DNA from: Scatomorpha sp964367935
GTDB lineage: Bacteria > Bacillota > Clostridia > Oscillospirales > Oscillospiraceae
DNA: 64,000 nucleotides
Assembly: GCA_964367935.1 (NCBI GenBank)
Contig: CAYIYZ010000003.1
Span: forward strand, 1-64,000
Reading direction: 5' to 3'
Below the pieces are notes generated by a model that had not been told where the DNA came from, ran no database searches, and was given only the letters and a program-made list of their open reading frames with translations. This document shows, one piece after another, positions 44,723 to 53,278 of the stretch. Numbering within the stretch: the first letter of the stretch is position 1; the number at the start of each line of letters is the position of its first letter. The translations under genes and the position numbers were made by a program.

Positions 44723-45361
44723 ATGAAAAAGGCAAAGATTTTGGTCATAGCTGTACTCATCATCAGCCTAACCGTGGGAGGCATGACTGTTAGTGCGCAC
44801 GGTAATCCGCTACCGTTTGAAGACATTTCCATGGACGACTGGTTCTACTACGGCGTAGAGTATGCTTATACCGCTGAGCTAATGAACGGCGTTTCGGAAA
44901 CACAGTTTGACCCATACGGAACGGCGACGAGGGCAATGATAGTAACTGTGCTTTACAGATTGGCAGGCGAGCCTTATTTCGATGACATCCTGATGTATGC
45001 AAATTTCGGTGATGTTATGCAGGGTTCCTGGTATGAGCCTGCAATAGGCTGGGCGGCACGAGACGGGATTGTAGAGGGTGTTGGCGAAGGCATGGTAGAC
45101 CCCGACGGTCCGATAACGAGAGAACAGCTGATCACTATGATCTATAGGTATATGGGCGAGCCTGCGGTGGTCGTACCCGAAGGCACGGAATACTATGCCT
45201 CCGAATGGGCGGCATCAGCTATGGCATGGGCGTATGAAACTGGCGTCATGAACGGTTTGGTGGACGGCTTCACATCGGACATGCAAGGTGCGGCAATGAG
45301 GTCTGAAATTGCCTGTGTATTTACAGCCTATCTTGAATTGGGCGTAGGTGGCTTTGCTTAA
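44723..45361 (+). CDS. Minimal SLH-only secreted protein (about 212 aa)
   Basis: After the signal peptide (MKKAKILV to VSAHG) the mature protein consists of three SLH domains and almost nothing else: DISMDDWFYYGVEYAY, GSWYEPAIGWAARDG and ASEWAASAMAWAYETG mark the three. Three SLH domains make one complete three-pronged binding unit for pyruvylated secondary wall polymer (known of the family). With no effector domain it could cap or compete for wall sites, or pair with another protein. GAGGT at 44,711-44,715 sets the start at ATG 44,723; the ATG at 44,708 lies in front of that site. Monocistronic. Confidence 0.88.
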   Translation: MKKAKILVIAVLIISLTVGGMTVSAHGNPLPFEDISMDDWFYYGVEYAYTAELMNGVSETQFDPYGTATRAMIVTVLYRLAGEPYFDDILMYANFGDVMQGSWYEPAIGWAARDGIVEGVGEGMVDPDGPITREQLITMIYRYMGEPAVVVPEGTEYYASEWAASAMAWAYETGVMNGLVDGFTSDMQGAAMRSEIACVFTAYLELGVGGFA

Positions 45362-45374
45362 TATTATATAACGC

Positions 45375-45640
45375 TAAACTGACTTCGCTTATAGCGAAGT
45401 CAGTTTAGACTGGCGAAAAACAGGTTTTTCGCCAAAAGGGGTTCTCGGCTTTATAGCCTCGATAGGAATCATCGTCGGGTACACGCCCCTCCTCAGATAA
45501 AATCTAACATTTTTCGAAAATCAGACCAGGCAACTCGCCGTGATTTTAGAAAAATCTTTGCTTGGCAAAGGACAAAGGTTTGCTACCATGCATTTTTTGA
45601 CAAGCTCAAAACTGACTTCGCATATAGCGAAGTCAGTTTT
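45375..45640 (+). repeat. Gene-free element bounded by two near-identical hairpins
   Basis: The first hairpin (45,375-45,407) has a 15-bp perfect stem TAAACTGACTTCGCT / AGCGAAGTCAGTTTA. The second (45,608-45,640) uses the same stem core and is followed by TTGTTTT. Between them lie another perfect hairpin (45,411-45,434, TGGCGAAAAAC / GTTTTTCGCCA) and AT-rich sequence with no convincing gene. The second hairpin works as a terminator; the first lacks a T run. It may be a decayed interspersed repeat or a duplicated terminator. Confidence 0.6.
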
Positions 45641-45701
45641 TTGTTTTGTGTAAACAGAAACTATAAGGAGTGTTCAACTCTATACGATGCACTCTGATTT
45701 G

Positions 45702-45730
45702 TTGACAGATTGGGGATATGGGTTTAAAAT
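45702..45730 (+). promoter_or_regulatory. Promoter of the S41-like lipoprotein gene
   Basis: TTGACA (45,702-45,707), 17 bases, TAAAAT (45,725-45,730). Confidence 0.8.
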
Positions 45731-45762
45731 TGACTTATGCTGTTTAAGGGGGCAATGTTGAG

Positions 45763-47043
45763 ATGAAGAAGTGTTTGTTAGCGTGTATGTTCTCTCTTGC
45801 GCTCTGTATTGGCTTCACCGCTTGTGAAGCGCAAACGGAGCTGCCCTCTGAAGTGACGCTTACCCCCGCTCCTACACCCGAAGTTTCGGAAGAAAAAGCT
45901 CGGTATTACAGTGACTATGACTACCTGTGGTCGGTTATAGAAAATGAATTCGGTCTAATGGACGTAGCGGAAAACTTGACGGACGAGGATTTCGAGGCAA
46001 TAAAAGAGGGGCATCGCTTTAGAATTGAGTATATTACAAGTGACGAAATGTTTTTTAATGAGGCTATAGCGCCTGCTCTCGGCAGATTTCAGAGCGTGGG
46101 TCATATGGGCGTGATAGACTCTAGCTGGTATCCGTATATTTACGAGATTTATACCTCTCTTGATGACGACACACCGGGCTTAAACAGCACAACGCTTTCG
46201 CTCCCACAGGTGCAAAATTTTTATACGGGTAGCGTTGACGGTGCTGAGCAGTTTATCAGTACTGACACGCAGGGCGTGGCAGTGGATTCCAACGAAAGCC
46301 TTGTTTCCGACAATCTTGAGTTTGCATATTATCCCGAGAACTCGACGGCATATGTGAAAATAAAAAATATGACTCAGCCCGAAGAAAACGATGATGCAAT
46401 AACTTTAGAGAACTTTTTCAGTGAGATAGAAAGTCAAGGCTATGAAAAATGTGTAATAGACCTGAGCCAAAACCCCGGTGGCACGGATTTATACTGGCAT
46501 AACAACATCCTTGCTCCTAATATGAAAACCGCTCTTGGCTATGATGCCTATTCCCTCATAAAAGGGGATCTCGGGGCGAGCTACCTTGAACTGGAGAAAG
46601 GTCTCACCATATCTGCTATAGAGGATTTTCCCGAAGAGCTGTTTCCAAACTTGAGCGAGGCGGTCTTAGCTGAATTTAAATACTTTAACAAAAATACCAT
46701 CGCCTTGGGCTACGAAGAATATCCACAGTTATTCAGCGGTGAGTTTTACGTTTTGGTAGGTGAAACAACATATTCGTCCGCAAGCTCCTTTGTGCGTTTC
46801 TGTCAGGAAACGGGCTTTGCGACCATTGTCGGCGGTGCTAACGAAGGGGCAGGCGGAGGCTTTGACCCCATGATAATTGCCTTGCCGGAGACGGGCATTT
46901 TATTCAGACTGGATGTAGATACTAGTATCAATGCCGACGGCAGCTTCGGCGAAGAGGTCGGCATTGTCGCTGATATTGAAGTCCCAAACGGTGAGGCATT
47001 CGTAACAAGGTGCCTTGAGGCGATTTGGGATAAATCTGACTGA
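45763..47043 (+). CDS. S41-peptidase-like lipoprotein (426 aa)
   Basis: Lipid-anchored outside the membrane: signal peptide with lipobox FTAC and lipidated C21, then a Thr/Pro-rich spacer. The C-terminal half has the tail-specific protease (S41) fold pattern: NPGGTDLYW, a typical substrate-strand motif, and VLVGETTYSSASSF at about 330-345, where the catalytic Ser of S41 enzymes sits, then GGANEGAGGG. I see no PDZ domain, and the Lys of the usual Ser/Lys pair is not clear, so it may be a processing protease or an inactive relative. AAGGGGG lies upstream of the ATG. It appears to be monocistronic; a dead MATE gene on the other strand overlaps its end. Confidence 0.75.
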   Translation: MKKCLLACMFSLALCIGFTACEAQTELPSEVTLTPAPTPEVSEEKARYYSDYDYLWSVIENEFGLMDVAENLTDEDFEAIKEGHRFRIEYITSDEMFFNEAIAPALGRFQSVGHMGVIDSSWYPYIYEIYTSLDDDTPGLNSTTLSLPQVQNFYTGSVDGAEQFISTDTQGVAVDSNESLVSDNLEFAYYPENSTAYVKIKNMTQPEENDDAITLENFFSEIESQGYEKCVIDLSQNPGGTDLYWHNNILAPNMKTALGYDAYSLIKGDLGASYLELEKGLTISAIEDFPEELFPNLSEAVLAEFKYFNKNTIALGYEEYPQLFSGEFYVLVGETTYSSASSFVRFCQETGFATIVGGANEGAGGGFDPMIIALPETGILFRLDVDTSINADGSFGEEVGIVADIEVPNGEAFVTRCLEAIWDKSD

Positions 47044-47084
47044 TTTGACCACTGTCGAAATGTAGCGATACAGCGCCCCCATAC

Positions 47085-47415
47085 AATATTTTTTAATATT
47101 CATATTTTTTCTGTACACAAAGATACAAAAAACAGCGAGGATTATACTAATCGTTTCTGCGCACGGTATCGCTAACCAAATACCGTCAACGCCAATATGT
47201 TCAGGTAATATTATCAAGAAAACCAGATAGAAGAAAAATGTTCTGCAAAATGATATAAGTGCTGAAATTTTTCCATTCGACAGAGAAGTAAACAAAGCCG
47301 ATGCGAAAATATTTATGCCCTGAAAAATGAACGAAATCGCAACCAATCATAAACCCAATCTTGTGATTTCAAATGCTGCACTTTCTGTATAAACATCTCT
47401 GCCTTGTACAGTACC
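47085..47415 (-). pseudogene. C-terminal fragment of a MATE efflux transporter
   Basis: The minus strand encodes the last third of a MATE-family multidrug/Na+ antiporter: FEITRLGL, a TGA stop (47,349-47,347) where Trp is usual, then LVAISFIFQGINIF, ISFCRTFFFYL, GVDGIWLAIPCAE and two hydrophobic segments. Upstream the frame is closed and about two thirds of the gene is missing. The natural C-terminal stop is also lost, since the frame runs on into the antisense of the S41 gene. Clearly dead: truncated plus an internal nonsense codon. Confidence 0.75.
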
Positions 47416-47432
47416 TCAATAACTGATATACT
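47404..47432 (+). promoter_or_regulatory. Promoter of the ABC exporter operon
   Basis: TTGTAC (47,404-47,409), 17 bases, TATACT (47,427-47,432). The -35 overlaps the broken end of the MATE fragment. Confidence 0.65.
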
Positions 47433-47486
47433 ACTTAAATGTGTACTGGAAACACTATCGTATAGCAAAGGATTGAAATAACAAAC

Positions 47487-49232
47487 ATGAATAAAAACAG
47501 CTCCACTAAACCGAAAAGCATCATCATGAGATTTATCGCCTACTACAAGCCGCATAAGAAACTCTTTGTATTTGATATGTCGTGCTCGCTGATCGTCGCC
47601 CTTTTGAGCCTCTGCTTCCCCTTGGTGACAAAGCGTATTATTGACGTGAGTATACCGAACGGTGATATGCCAGATCTTCTTCTCATGGGTGCACTGTTGC
47701 TTCTTATATACAGTGTTTCAGCTCTTTGTACTTATTTCATCAACTACCACGGTCATATGATGGGTGTACACATAGAGGCGGATATAAGGCGTGATCTGTT
47801 CTCACATTTGCAAAAACTATCGTTTAAGTACTACGACAAAAACCGTACAGGTCAGATAATGTCCAAGATGCTAAACGACCTCTTTGACATTACGGAGCTG
47901 TCGCACCACGGGCCCGAGGACATTTTTATCTCTATAGTGATGTTTGTTGGTTCGGGTGTTATCTTGTTTGGTATAGAGTGGCGGCTCACTCTGTGTATTT
48001 TAGTATTTTTGCCCTTAATCACTTGGTTTGCTATCACGAGAAGGCGCAACATGAAAACGGCCTTCAGTGCTGTGCGTAAGCAGGTAGGTGATGTAAACAC
48101 TCAAGTTGAGAGCAGTATCAGCGGCATAAGAGTAGTCCAGTCCTTTACAAATGAGGAGTACGAGGCGCAAAAGTTCAATGAAGGTAACAGCTTGTTCAAG
48201 CTCGCAAAGAGACGTTCATACAAGGCTATGGCTACCTTTACCAGTGGTATGGAGCTACTCACTAACCTCGCTAACGGTATGGTTCTCATCGTCGGCGGAC
48301 TGTGTATTTACTATGATACTATGCGCTTTGAAGATTTAGTTGTGTTTCTGCTGTACATAAATATAATACTCCAGCCCGTTAAGCGTCTCACAAACTTCAC
48401 TCAGCAATTTGAGCAGGGCATGAGCGGATTTAGGCGCTTTTTAGAAGTAATAGACACAGAAGTTGACATAGCAGACGCCCCGAACGCCGTTTCTCTACAC
48501 GATATTAAGGGCGAAGTCTCCTTTAACTCCGTATCATTTTCCTACAATGAAGGCGAGGATGTATTAAATGATGTCACCCTCACCGTGCCTGCAGGCAAGA
48601 CACTTGCGCTTGTCGGGCCTTCGGGTGGCGGCAAGACCACCATTTGTCAGCTTATACCCAGATTTTACGACTGCCTTTCGGGCAGTGTCTTGGTAGACGG
48701 CATAGACGTGCGTGACATTAAGCTGCGCAGCCTCAGAGACGCCATAGGAATAGTCCAGCAGGACGTGTTCTTGTTCGCCGGTACGATAGCCGACAATATC
48801 AGATATGGTGACACGGAAGCTACCGAGGAGGAAATAGTGCAGGCGGCAAAGCACGCTAAGGTTCACGACTTCATCATAAGTTGTCCTGATGGTTACGAGA
48901 CGAACGTAGGTGAGCGAGGTATTAGGCTCTCGGGTGGCCAAAAGCAGAGGATAAGCATAGCAAGGGCATTTCTTAAAAATCCGCCCATCCTCATATTGGA
49001 TGAGGCTACCTCCGCTCTCGATAATCACACTGAGCGGCTCATACAACAGTCTTTAAACGAGCTCTCGAAGGGGCGTACGACTATAGTCATAGCGCATAGA
49101 ATGTCAACGATAAAAAATGCAGATACTATAGCCGTGCTCACGGACGAGGGTGTGAGTGAACTCGGCACTCACGAGGAGCTTTATGCCGAAAACGGTCTTT
49201 ATCGCTCCCTGTACAACGCTCAGTTTGAGTAA
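47487..49232 (+). CDS. ABC exporter, fused permease and ATPase (581 aa)
   Basis: Type IV ABC half-transporter working as a dimer in the membrane, exporting drugs, lipids or peptides (MsbA/BmrA/LmrA class). TM domain with six helices at about 1-320; nucleotide-binding domain with Walker A GPSGGGKTT, Q-loop, signature LSGGQKQR, Walker B ILILDEATSALD and the switch His in IAHRMST. All ATPase motifs intact and length standard. The ribosome-binding site is weak (AAAGG, about 14 bases from the ATG). An oxidoreductase gene follows after 25 bases. The substrate cannot be told from sequence. Confidence 0.93.
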   Translation: MNKNSSTKPKSIIMRFIAYYKPHKKLFVFDMSCSLIVALLSLCFPLVTKRIIDVSIPNGDMPDLLLMGALLLLIYSVSALCTYFINYHGHMMGVHIEADIRRDLFSHLQKLSFKYYDKNRTGQIMSKMLNDLFDITELSHHGPEDIFISIVMFVGSGVILFGIEWRLTLCILVFLPLITWFAITRRRNMKTAFSAVRKQVGDVNTQVESSISGIRVVQSFTNEEYEAQKFNEGNSLFKLAKRRSYKAMATFTSGMELLTNLANGMVLIVGGLCIYYDTMRFEDLVVFLLYINIILQPVKRLTNFTQQFEQGMSGFRRFLEVIDTEVDIADAPNAVSLHDIKGEVSFNSVSFSYNEGEDVLNDVTLTVPAGKTLALVGPSGGGKTTICQLIPRFYDCLSGSVLVDGIDVRDIKLRSLRDAIGIVQQDVFLFAGTIADNIRYGDTEATEEEIVQAAKHAKVHDFIISCPDGYETNVGERGIRLSGGQKQRISIARAFLKNPPILILDEATSALDNHTERLIQQSLNELSKGRTTIVIAHRMSTIKNADTIAVLTDEGVSELGTHEELYAENGLYRSLYNAQFE

Positions 49233-49257
49233 TCCAACACATAAGGAGTTAAGCTCA

Positions 49258-50316
49258 ATGTATATAAGCTATGAAACGGAAAGAGCTCTGGCTAAAAAAC
49301 TTCTCGTTGCTGCCGGTATGGTGGAAGATGAAGCTGATATTTTAGGTGAAGTTATTGCCCATTCCGACTTCACAGGCGTTTACTCGCACGGCTTATCGAG
49401 GCTTACTACCTACCTTAACAGCCTAAAAAGCGGTAAATTAAAGGCACGGCCCGAGATGAAAATACTCACCGACACAGGTGCAGCTGTTTTATACGACTGC
49501 GACGGCGGATCTGGTATAGTCGCACTCACGAAGGTGTACGAAGATGTTTGCACTAGAGCAAAGCAGTATGGCATAGCAATAGGCTCGGGACGTAACAGCG
49601 CAAACATAGGTTGCGGACATTATTACGGTGTGCGAGCTGCTAAAGATGGTGTGATGTGCATTATTTGCTCAAATACTTATAGATGTATGGCTCCGCACGG
49701 GGGCGCCGACCTTCTCATAGGCACAAACCCCATTATAGCGGCTGTTCCTACAGCCGACACTCACCCTATGGTAATGGATATATCCACAAGCGGTGTAGCG
49801 GTCGGTAAAATCCATGCAGCTAAGCGTGAAGGCAAGCCCATACCCGAAGGTTGGGCTAACGACATAGACGGCAAGCCAACTACAGACCCAAACGACGCAT
49901 ATGCCGTACTGCCCATAGCCGGACATAAAGGTTATGCCCTCGCCGTTATGGTCGATGCCTTCGGAGCACTCTTGAGCGGATCGCAACACGGCACGGGCCC
50001 CGGTCTTCCAACCGAGCCCAATCCCGAAAACACCGGATTTTGCGTTATCGTCATTGACCCTTCTAAGTTCATGCCCATAGACGAATTTAAAAGAAATGCT
50101 GACGAGTACGTACACATGATGAAAAACAGTCGCTTAGCACAGGGCTTTGATGAAATCTATATGCCAGGTGAGCCTGAATTTAAAAAATTCGAGAAGTTTT
50201 ACGAGACAGGTATAGAAGTCAGCGCCGCATTAGGCGAAGAACTCTGCACTATTGCCGCCGGGCTTGGCATTATATCCGAAAACGAAAACTTCAATGATCT
50301 TATCAGTATTTTATAA
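49258..50316 (+). CDS. Ldh/malate-dehydrogenase-family oxidoreductase (about 352 aa)
   Basis: NAD(P)H-dependent enzyme of the type-2 malate/L-lactate/ureidoglycolate dehydrogenase family (MdhII/AllD/YlbC fold), cytoplasmic, reducing 2-keto acids or the reverse. Visible motifs: catalytic-site YSHGLSRL, NIGCGHYYGV, DISTSGVAVGKI and AGHKGYALAVMVD. Start at ATG 49,258, with AAGGAG at 49,243-49,248; the frame is open further upstream inside the ABC gene, but that part does not look like the family. Operon with the ABC exporter (25-base gap) and the small membrane protein (21-base gap). The actual substrate is not predictable. Confidence 0.88.
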   Translation: MYISYETERALAKKLLVAAGMVEDEADILGEVIAHSDFTGVYSHGLSRLTTYLNSLKSGKLKARPEMKILTDTGAAVLYDCDGGSGIVALTKVYEDVCTRAKQYGIAIGSGRNSANIGCGHYYGVRAAKDGVMCIICSNTYRCMAPHGGADLLIGTNPIIAAVPTADTHPMVMDISTSGVAVGKIHAAKREGKPIPEGWANDIDGKPTTDPNDAYAVLPIAGHKGYALAVMVDAFGALLSGSQHGTGPGLPTEPNPENTGFCVIVIDPSKFMPIDEFKRNADEYVHMMKNSRLAQGFDEIYMPGEPEFKKFEKFYETGIEVSAALGEELCTIAAGLGIISENENFNDLISIL

Positions 50317-50337
50317 TCTTGCACTCAAGGAGTTTAT

Positions 50338-50895
50338 ATGAATTATTATAAATCTAAATTAAACCGTAGCTCACCTACCCCTCCACAGAATTTCTCCGAT
50401 AATAATAGTGGTATGTCCACAAAAAAAGAGCAGTTGAAAAAAGAACTAAATAGCTTAAAAGCAAAACAAGTAGTTCAATCTATCATTTTATTTATAATTG
50501 TTATTAACTGTATCGGTAGCACTTTCGGTATAGTCTTAGTAGTTCCCATAATTACTTTCGGCAGCAGGCATTTGAAAAAATTACGTGCCGAAGCCGATTT
50601 AATAAAAAAGCAATTGGATGCTTTAGGCCCTCAGGTCATTGACTATGACACAACTTATAGGGTGGAGCCCGAACATACAGCCTCCGACATTCCTTATAGT
50701 CGGGAGCCTGTGCAGAACTATCAGTACTCAGCACCACAGGAAGTAAAGGTTGAACGTACAGTCGACGCACCTCCGAAACCCGTAACCCAAACCGCTAATC
50801 GCACTACTCGTAAAACACAGCTTAGCAGCGAGTACTCTGCATTTGTCGACGGCAGTTTGAGCGATGGTAGCGGATTAATTTACGGTGGTCTTTGA
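50338..50895 (+). CDS. Small coiled-coil membrane protein, unknown function (185 aa)
   Basis: Not recognised. An N-terminal polar stretch and a short coiled coil (KKEQLKKELNSLKAK) lead into a hydrophobic hairpin or two close TM segments at about 58-80 (SIILFIIVINC, FGIVLVVPIIT), then a second coiled coil (HLKKLRAEADLIKKQLDAL) and a polar, Pro/Thr-rich tail. AAGGAG precedes the ATG. Last gene of the ABC exporter operon, ended by a strong terminator. It could be a scaffold or partner of the exporter; that rests on position only. Confidence 0.75.
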   Translation: MNYYKSKLNRSSPTPPQNFSDNNSGMSTKKEQLKKELNSLKAKQVVQSIILFIIVINCIGSTFGIVLVVPIITFGSRHLKKLRAEADLIKKQLDALGPQVIDYDTTYRVEPEHTASDIPYSREPVQNYQYSAPQEVKVERTVDAPPKPVTQTANRTTRKTQLSSEYSAFVDGSLSDGSGLIYGGL

Positions 50896-50916
50896 TAAGG
50901 TCATAACATATTTTTT

Positions 50917-50946
50917 AAAAACCTCTCCTTATCGGAGAGGTTTTTT
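50917..50946 (+). terminator. Terminator of the ABC-oxidoreductase operon
   Basis: ACCTCTCC / GGAGAGGT stem with a 5-base loop, flanked by an A run and six T. Confidence 0.9.
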
Positions 50947-51232
50947 GACGATAGCAAAGCTGTTGCTAACTTTTTCTATGCCGACATTGTTCAAATCCAC
51001 ATATATCAAGACTTAACAATCGTCATGTTTAAACAATATGTGCAAGCTATTGCGGAGTGCACAATATTTTCTGTTAATGCTCTATTTATAAGGCAAAATG
51101 TTTCATTTACGAAAAATGTGTGCTTATTTCGATGATCTTTAATTGTCTCTGAATAACATTTTTCCAACTCAAAGCCCACTCCAATTCACGCTATTACACA
51201 TATTTCGCCTTACTAATTGTCGAATATTGCCC
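50947..51232. other. AT-rich intergenic stretch with no gene seen
   Basis: Nothing coding or structured could be supported here on either strand. It precedes the iron-uptake promoter. Confidence 0.5.
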
Positions 51233-51263
51233 TTGACAAGTTTATTAGCTAATGCTAACATAG
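51233..51263 (+). promoter_or_regulatory. Promoter with DtxR/IdeR-like iron box for the yclNOPQ-like operon
   Basis: TTGACA (51,233-51,238), 17 bases, TAACAT (51,256-51,261). The 19 bases at 51,245-51,263 (TTAGCTAATGCTAACATAG) match the DtxR/IdeR consensus TWAGGTTAGSCTAACCTWA at about 14 positions and include the inverted repeat TTAGC-TAAT-GCTAA. The box covers spacer and -10, the usual place for iron-dependent repression. Confidence 0.65.
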
Positions 51264-51312
51264 CGAAGTTATGATTAACTAACAAAAGAAGTCTAACCGA
51301 AGGGGCTTGTAA

Positions 51313-52320
51313 ATGAAAAAGTATACTGTTACCGTTATTATGATTATCGCAATAATCATTTTATCTGCTGTCTCTATATTTATCGGAGCTTATAATGTGT
51401 CGCTGAACGGTATACTCGAAGGTGACTTTACACAGGTCATGGTTATGCTAAACTCAAGGTTGCCCAGACTACTCGCTATTATTATGACCGGTATAGGCAT
51501 GAGCGTTGCCGGCCTTATTATGCAGAACCTCTGTATGAACAAATTTGTTTCACCTACAACTGGCGCTACTATCTCATCAGCACAACTCGGTATACTCGTA
51601 GCGCTCCTTTTCATTCCAACGGCGGATCTCGCTACTCGTACTGTCTTCTCTTTCTGCTCATCCATACTTGGTACCTGGGTTTTCGTTTGGTTCGTGCAGA
51701 GAATTAAGTTTAAAGACGTTATCATGGTTCCTCTTATAGGTATCATGTTTAACTCCGTTATCGGTGGTATTGTTAGCTACCTCGCTTATGAGAATGATTT
51801 AACACAAGTGTTGGCTAACATGCTAGTTGGCGACTTCTCTTTAATATTAGCCGGTAGATACGAAATCGTTTTCCTCATTTTGCCACTCGTCGTTATCGCC
51901 TTTATCTACGCAAACCACTTCAACATCGTCGGTATGGGTGAGAACTTCTCTAAAAATCTCGGTGTAAACTACAAAGTCGTTATGTTCGGTGGTCTTTCAA
52001 TCGCCGCCGTCATTACTGCTAGCGTAGTCGTTACTGTTGGTACTATCTCGTACATCGGCTTGATCGTGCCCAACATCGTCACCATGTTTAGAGGTGACAA
52101 AATCAGAGGAAGCATTTTAGACGTTGCACTATTCGGTGCTATGTTTGTGCTCGTATGCGATATGATAGGACGTGTTGTCATACAGCCCTTCGAATTGCCT
52201 ATAGAGCTTATTTCCGGTATAGTTGGAAGTTTAATCTTCATTGTGCTCTTATTCAAGAGGCTCAGCCCACCTAAGGTAAAGGCAAAAGTCAAAGTCGAGG
52301 AGGTGAAAACTCATGGTTAA
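51313..52320 (+). CDS. yclN: Iron-siderophore ABC transporter permease, YclN-like
   Basis: FecCD-family permease, about nine TM helices, one half of the membrane channel that imports ferric chelates. It resembles Bacillus subtilis YclN (petrobactin uptake) in many stretches: SRLPRLLAIIMTG, GLIMQ followed by NKFVSPTTGAT, and GDFSLILAGRYE. Length 335 aa is usual. AAGGGGC precedes the ATG. Its stop overlaps the next gene by eight bases, so the two permeases are translationally coupled. The predicted DtxR-like box upstream suggests expression under iron starvation. The ligand (petrobactin or another catecholate) is not settled by sequence. Confidence 0.93.
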   Translation: MKKYTVTVIMIIAIIILSAVSIFIGAYNVSLNGILEGDFTQVMVMLNSRLPRLLAIIMTGIGMSVAGLIMQNLCMNKFVSPTTGATISSAQLGILVALLFIPTADLATRTVFSFCSSILGTWVFVWFVQRIKFKDVIMVPLIGIMFNSVIGGIVSYLAYENDLTQVLANMLVGDFSLILAGRYEIVFLILPLVVIAFIYANHFNIVGMGENFSKNLGVNYKVVMFGGLSIAAVITASVVVTVGTISYIGLIVPNIVTMFRGDKIRGSILDVALFGAMFVLVCDMIGRVVIQPFELPIELISGIVGSLIFIVLLFKRLSPPKVKAKVKVEEVKTHG

Positions 52321-53278
52321 GACCTATTCCTCTAAGAAAAAACTCATCATCCTCATCGCTATTTCTATTGCGTTCTCCCTTACTTACCAATTTATCTTTG
52401 TGGACATGAACTTTTTCTCCTATGCCATGCGTATTCGCTCACCTAAGCTTATCACCATGATCATTGCCGCTTTTTGTATAGGCACTGCAAGCATGGTATT
52501 CCAATCAATTATCAGAAATCGTATAGTTACACCTTGCCTTCTCGGTATGAACTCCCTGTATATACTCTTGCACACCGCTATTGTTTTCTTCTTCGGTGGC
52601 AGCAGTATTCTCGCAGCTAACAAATACGTGTCGTTTATGGTAGACGTCGTTCTCATGGGTTTCTTAGGCACTCTCATCTACGGCACTCTCTTTAAGAAAA
52701 CTAAGTATAACATCCTTTACGTGTTGCTGGCCGGCACCGTTTTGGCGACCTTCTTTACAAGTGTATCTAATACTATGACAAGAGTTATGGACCCGAACGA
52801 GTATGATAAAATGCTAACTGAGCTCGTAGCCGGCTTTGATCATGTTAATGCCGAACTTATCTATATGGCGCTCGCACTTATCATTATTACCATCGTAGTT
52901 TTTTGGAAAGATATTAAACTCTTAGACGTAATTACTCTGGGCAAAAATCAGGCTATAAACTTAGGCGTGGACTATGACAGAACCATACGGCGACTCCTGA
53001 TTGCGGTTACTTTCTTTATCACCATAGCAACTGCACTCGTAGGGCCGATTTCATTTCTGGGTCTCATCATCGCCAACCTTGCAAGGGAGTTTTTCAGAAC
53101 ATATAAGCACAGCTACCTGATGCTCGGTTCATTTTTGATGGGCGTTATAGTTCTGGTCGGTGGTCAAACACTTATTGAACATGTTTTCGGTTTCGGCACT
53201 CAGATATCTGTGTTCATTAACCTTTTCGGCGGACTTTACTTTTTGTACTTAGTCCTAAAAAATAAAGGAGCTACATAA
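52313..53278 (+). CDS. yclO: Iron-siderophore ABC transporter permease, YclO-like
   Basis: Second FecCD permease of the pair, 321 aa, forming the heterodimeric channel with the product of the preceding gene. About nine TM helices; FecCD signatures include PKLITMIIAAFCIGTAS and GPISFLGLIIANLAR, the latter region contacting the ATPase. GAGGAGG lies inside the end of the upstream gene. Its stop shares a base with the start of the ATPase gene (TAATG). The gene order permease-permease-ATPase-binding protein is that of B. subtilis yclNOPQ. Confidence 0.92.
   Translation: MVKTYSSKKKLIILIAISIAFSLTYQFIFVDMNFFSYAMRIRSPKLITMIIAAFCIGTASMVFQSIIRNRIVTPCLLGMNSLYILLHTAIVFFFGGSSILAANKYVSFMVDVVLMGFLGTLIYGTLFKKTKYNILYVLLAGTVLATFFTSVSNTMTRVMDPNEYDKMLTELVAGFDHVNAELIYMALALIIITIVVFWKDIKLLDVITLGKNQAINLGVDYDRTIRRLLIAVTFFITIATALVGPISFLGLIIANLAREFFRTYKHSYLMLGSFLMGVIVLVGGQTLIEHVFGFGTQISVFINLFGGLYFLYLVLKNKGAT

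Noticed and set aside
47313..47555. 80-codon minus-strand frame over the ABC exporter start
   Set aside because: Shadow frame; the MATE remnant is in another frame and stops before this point.
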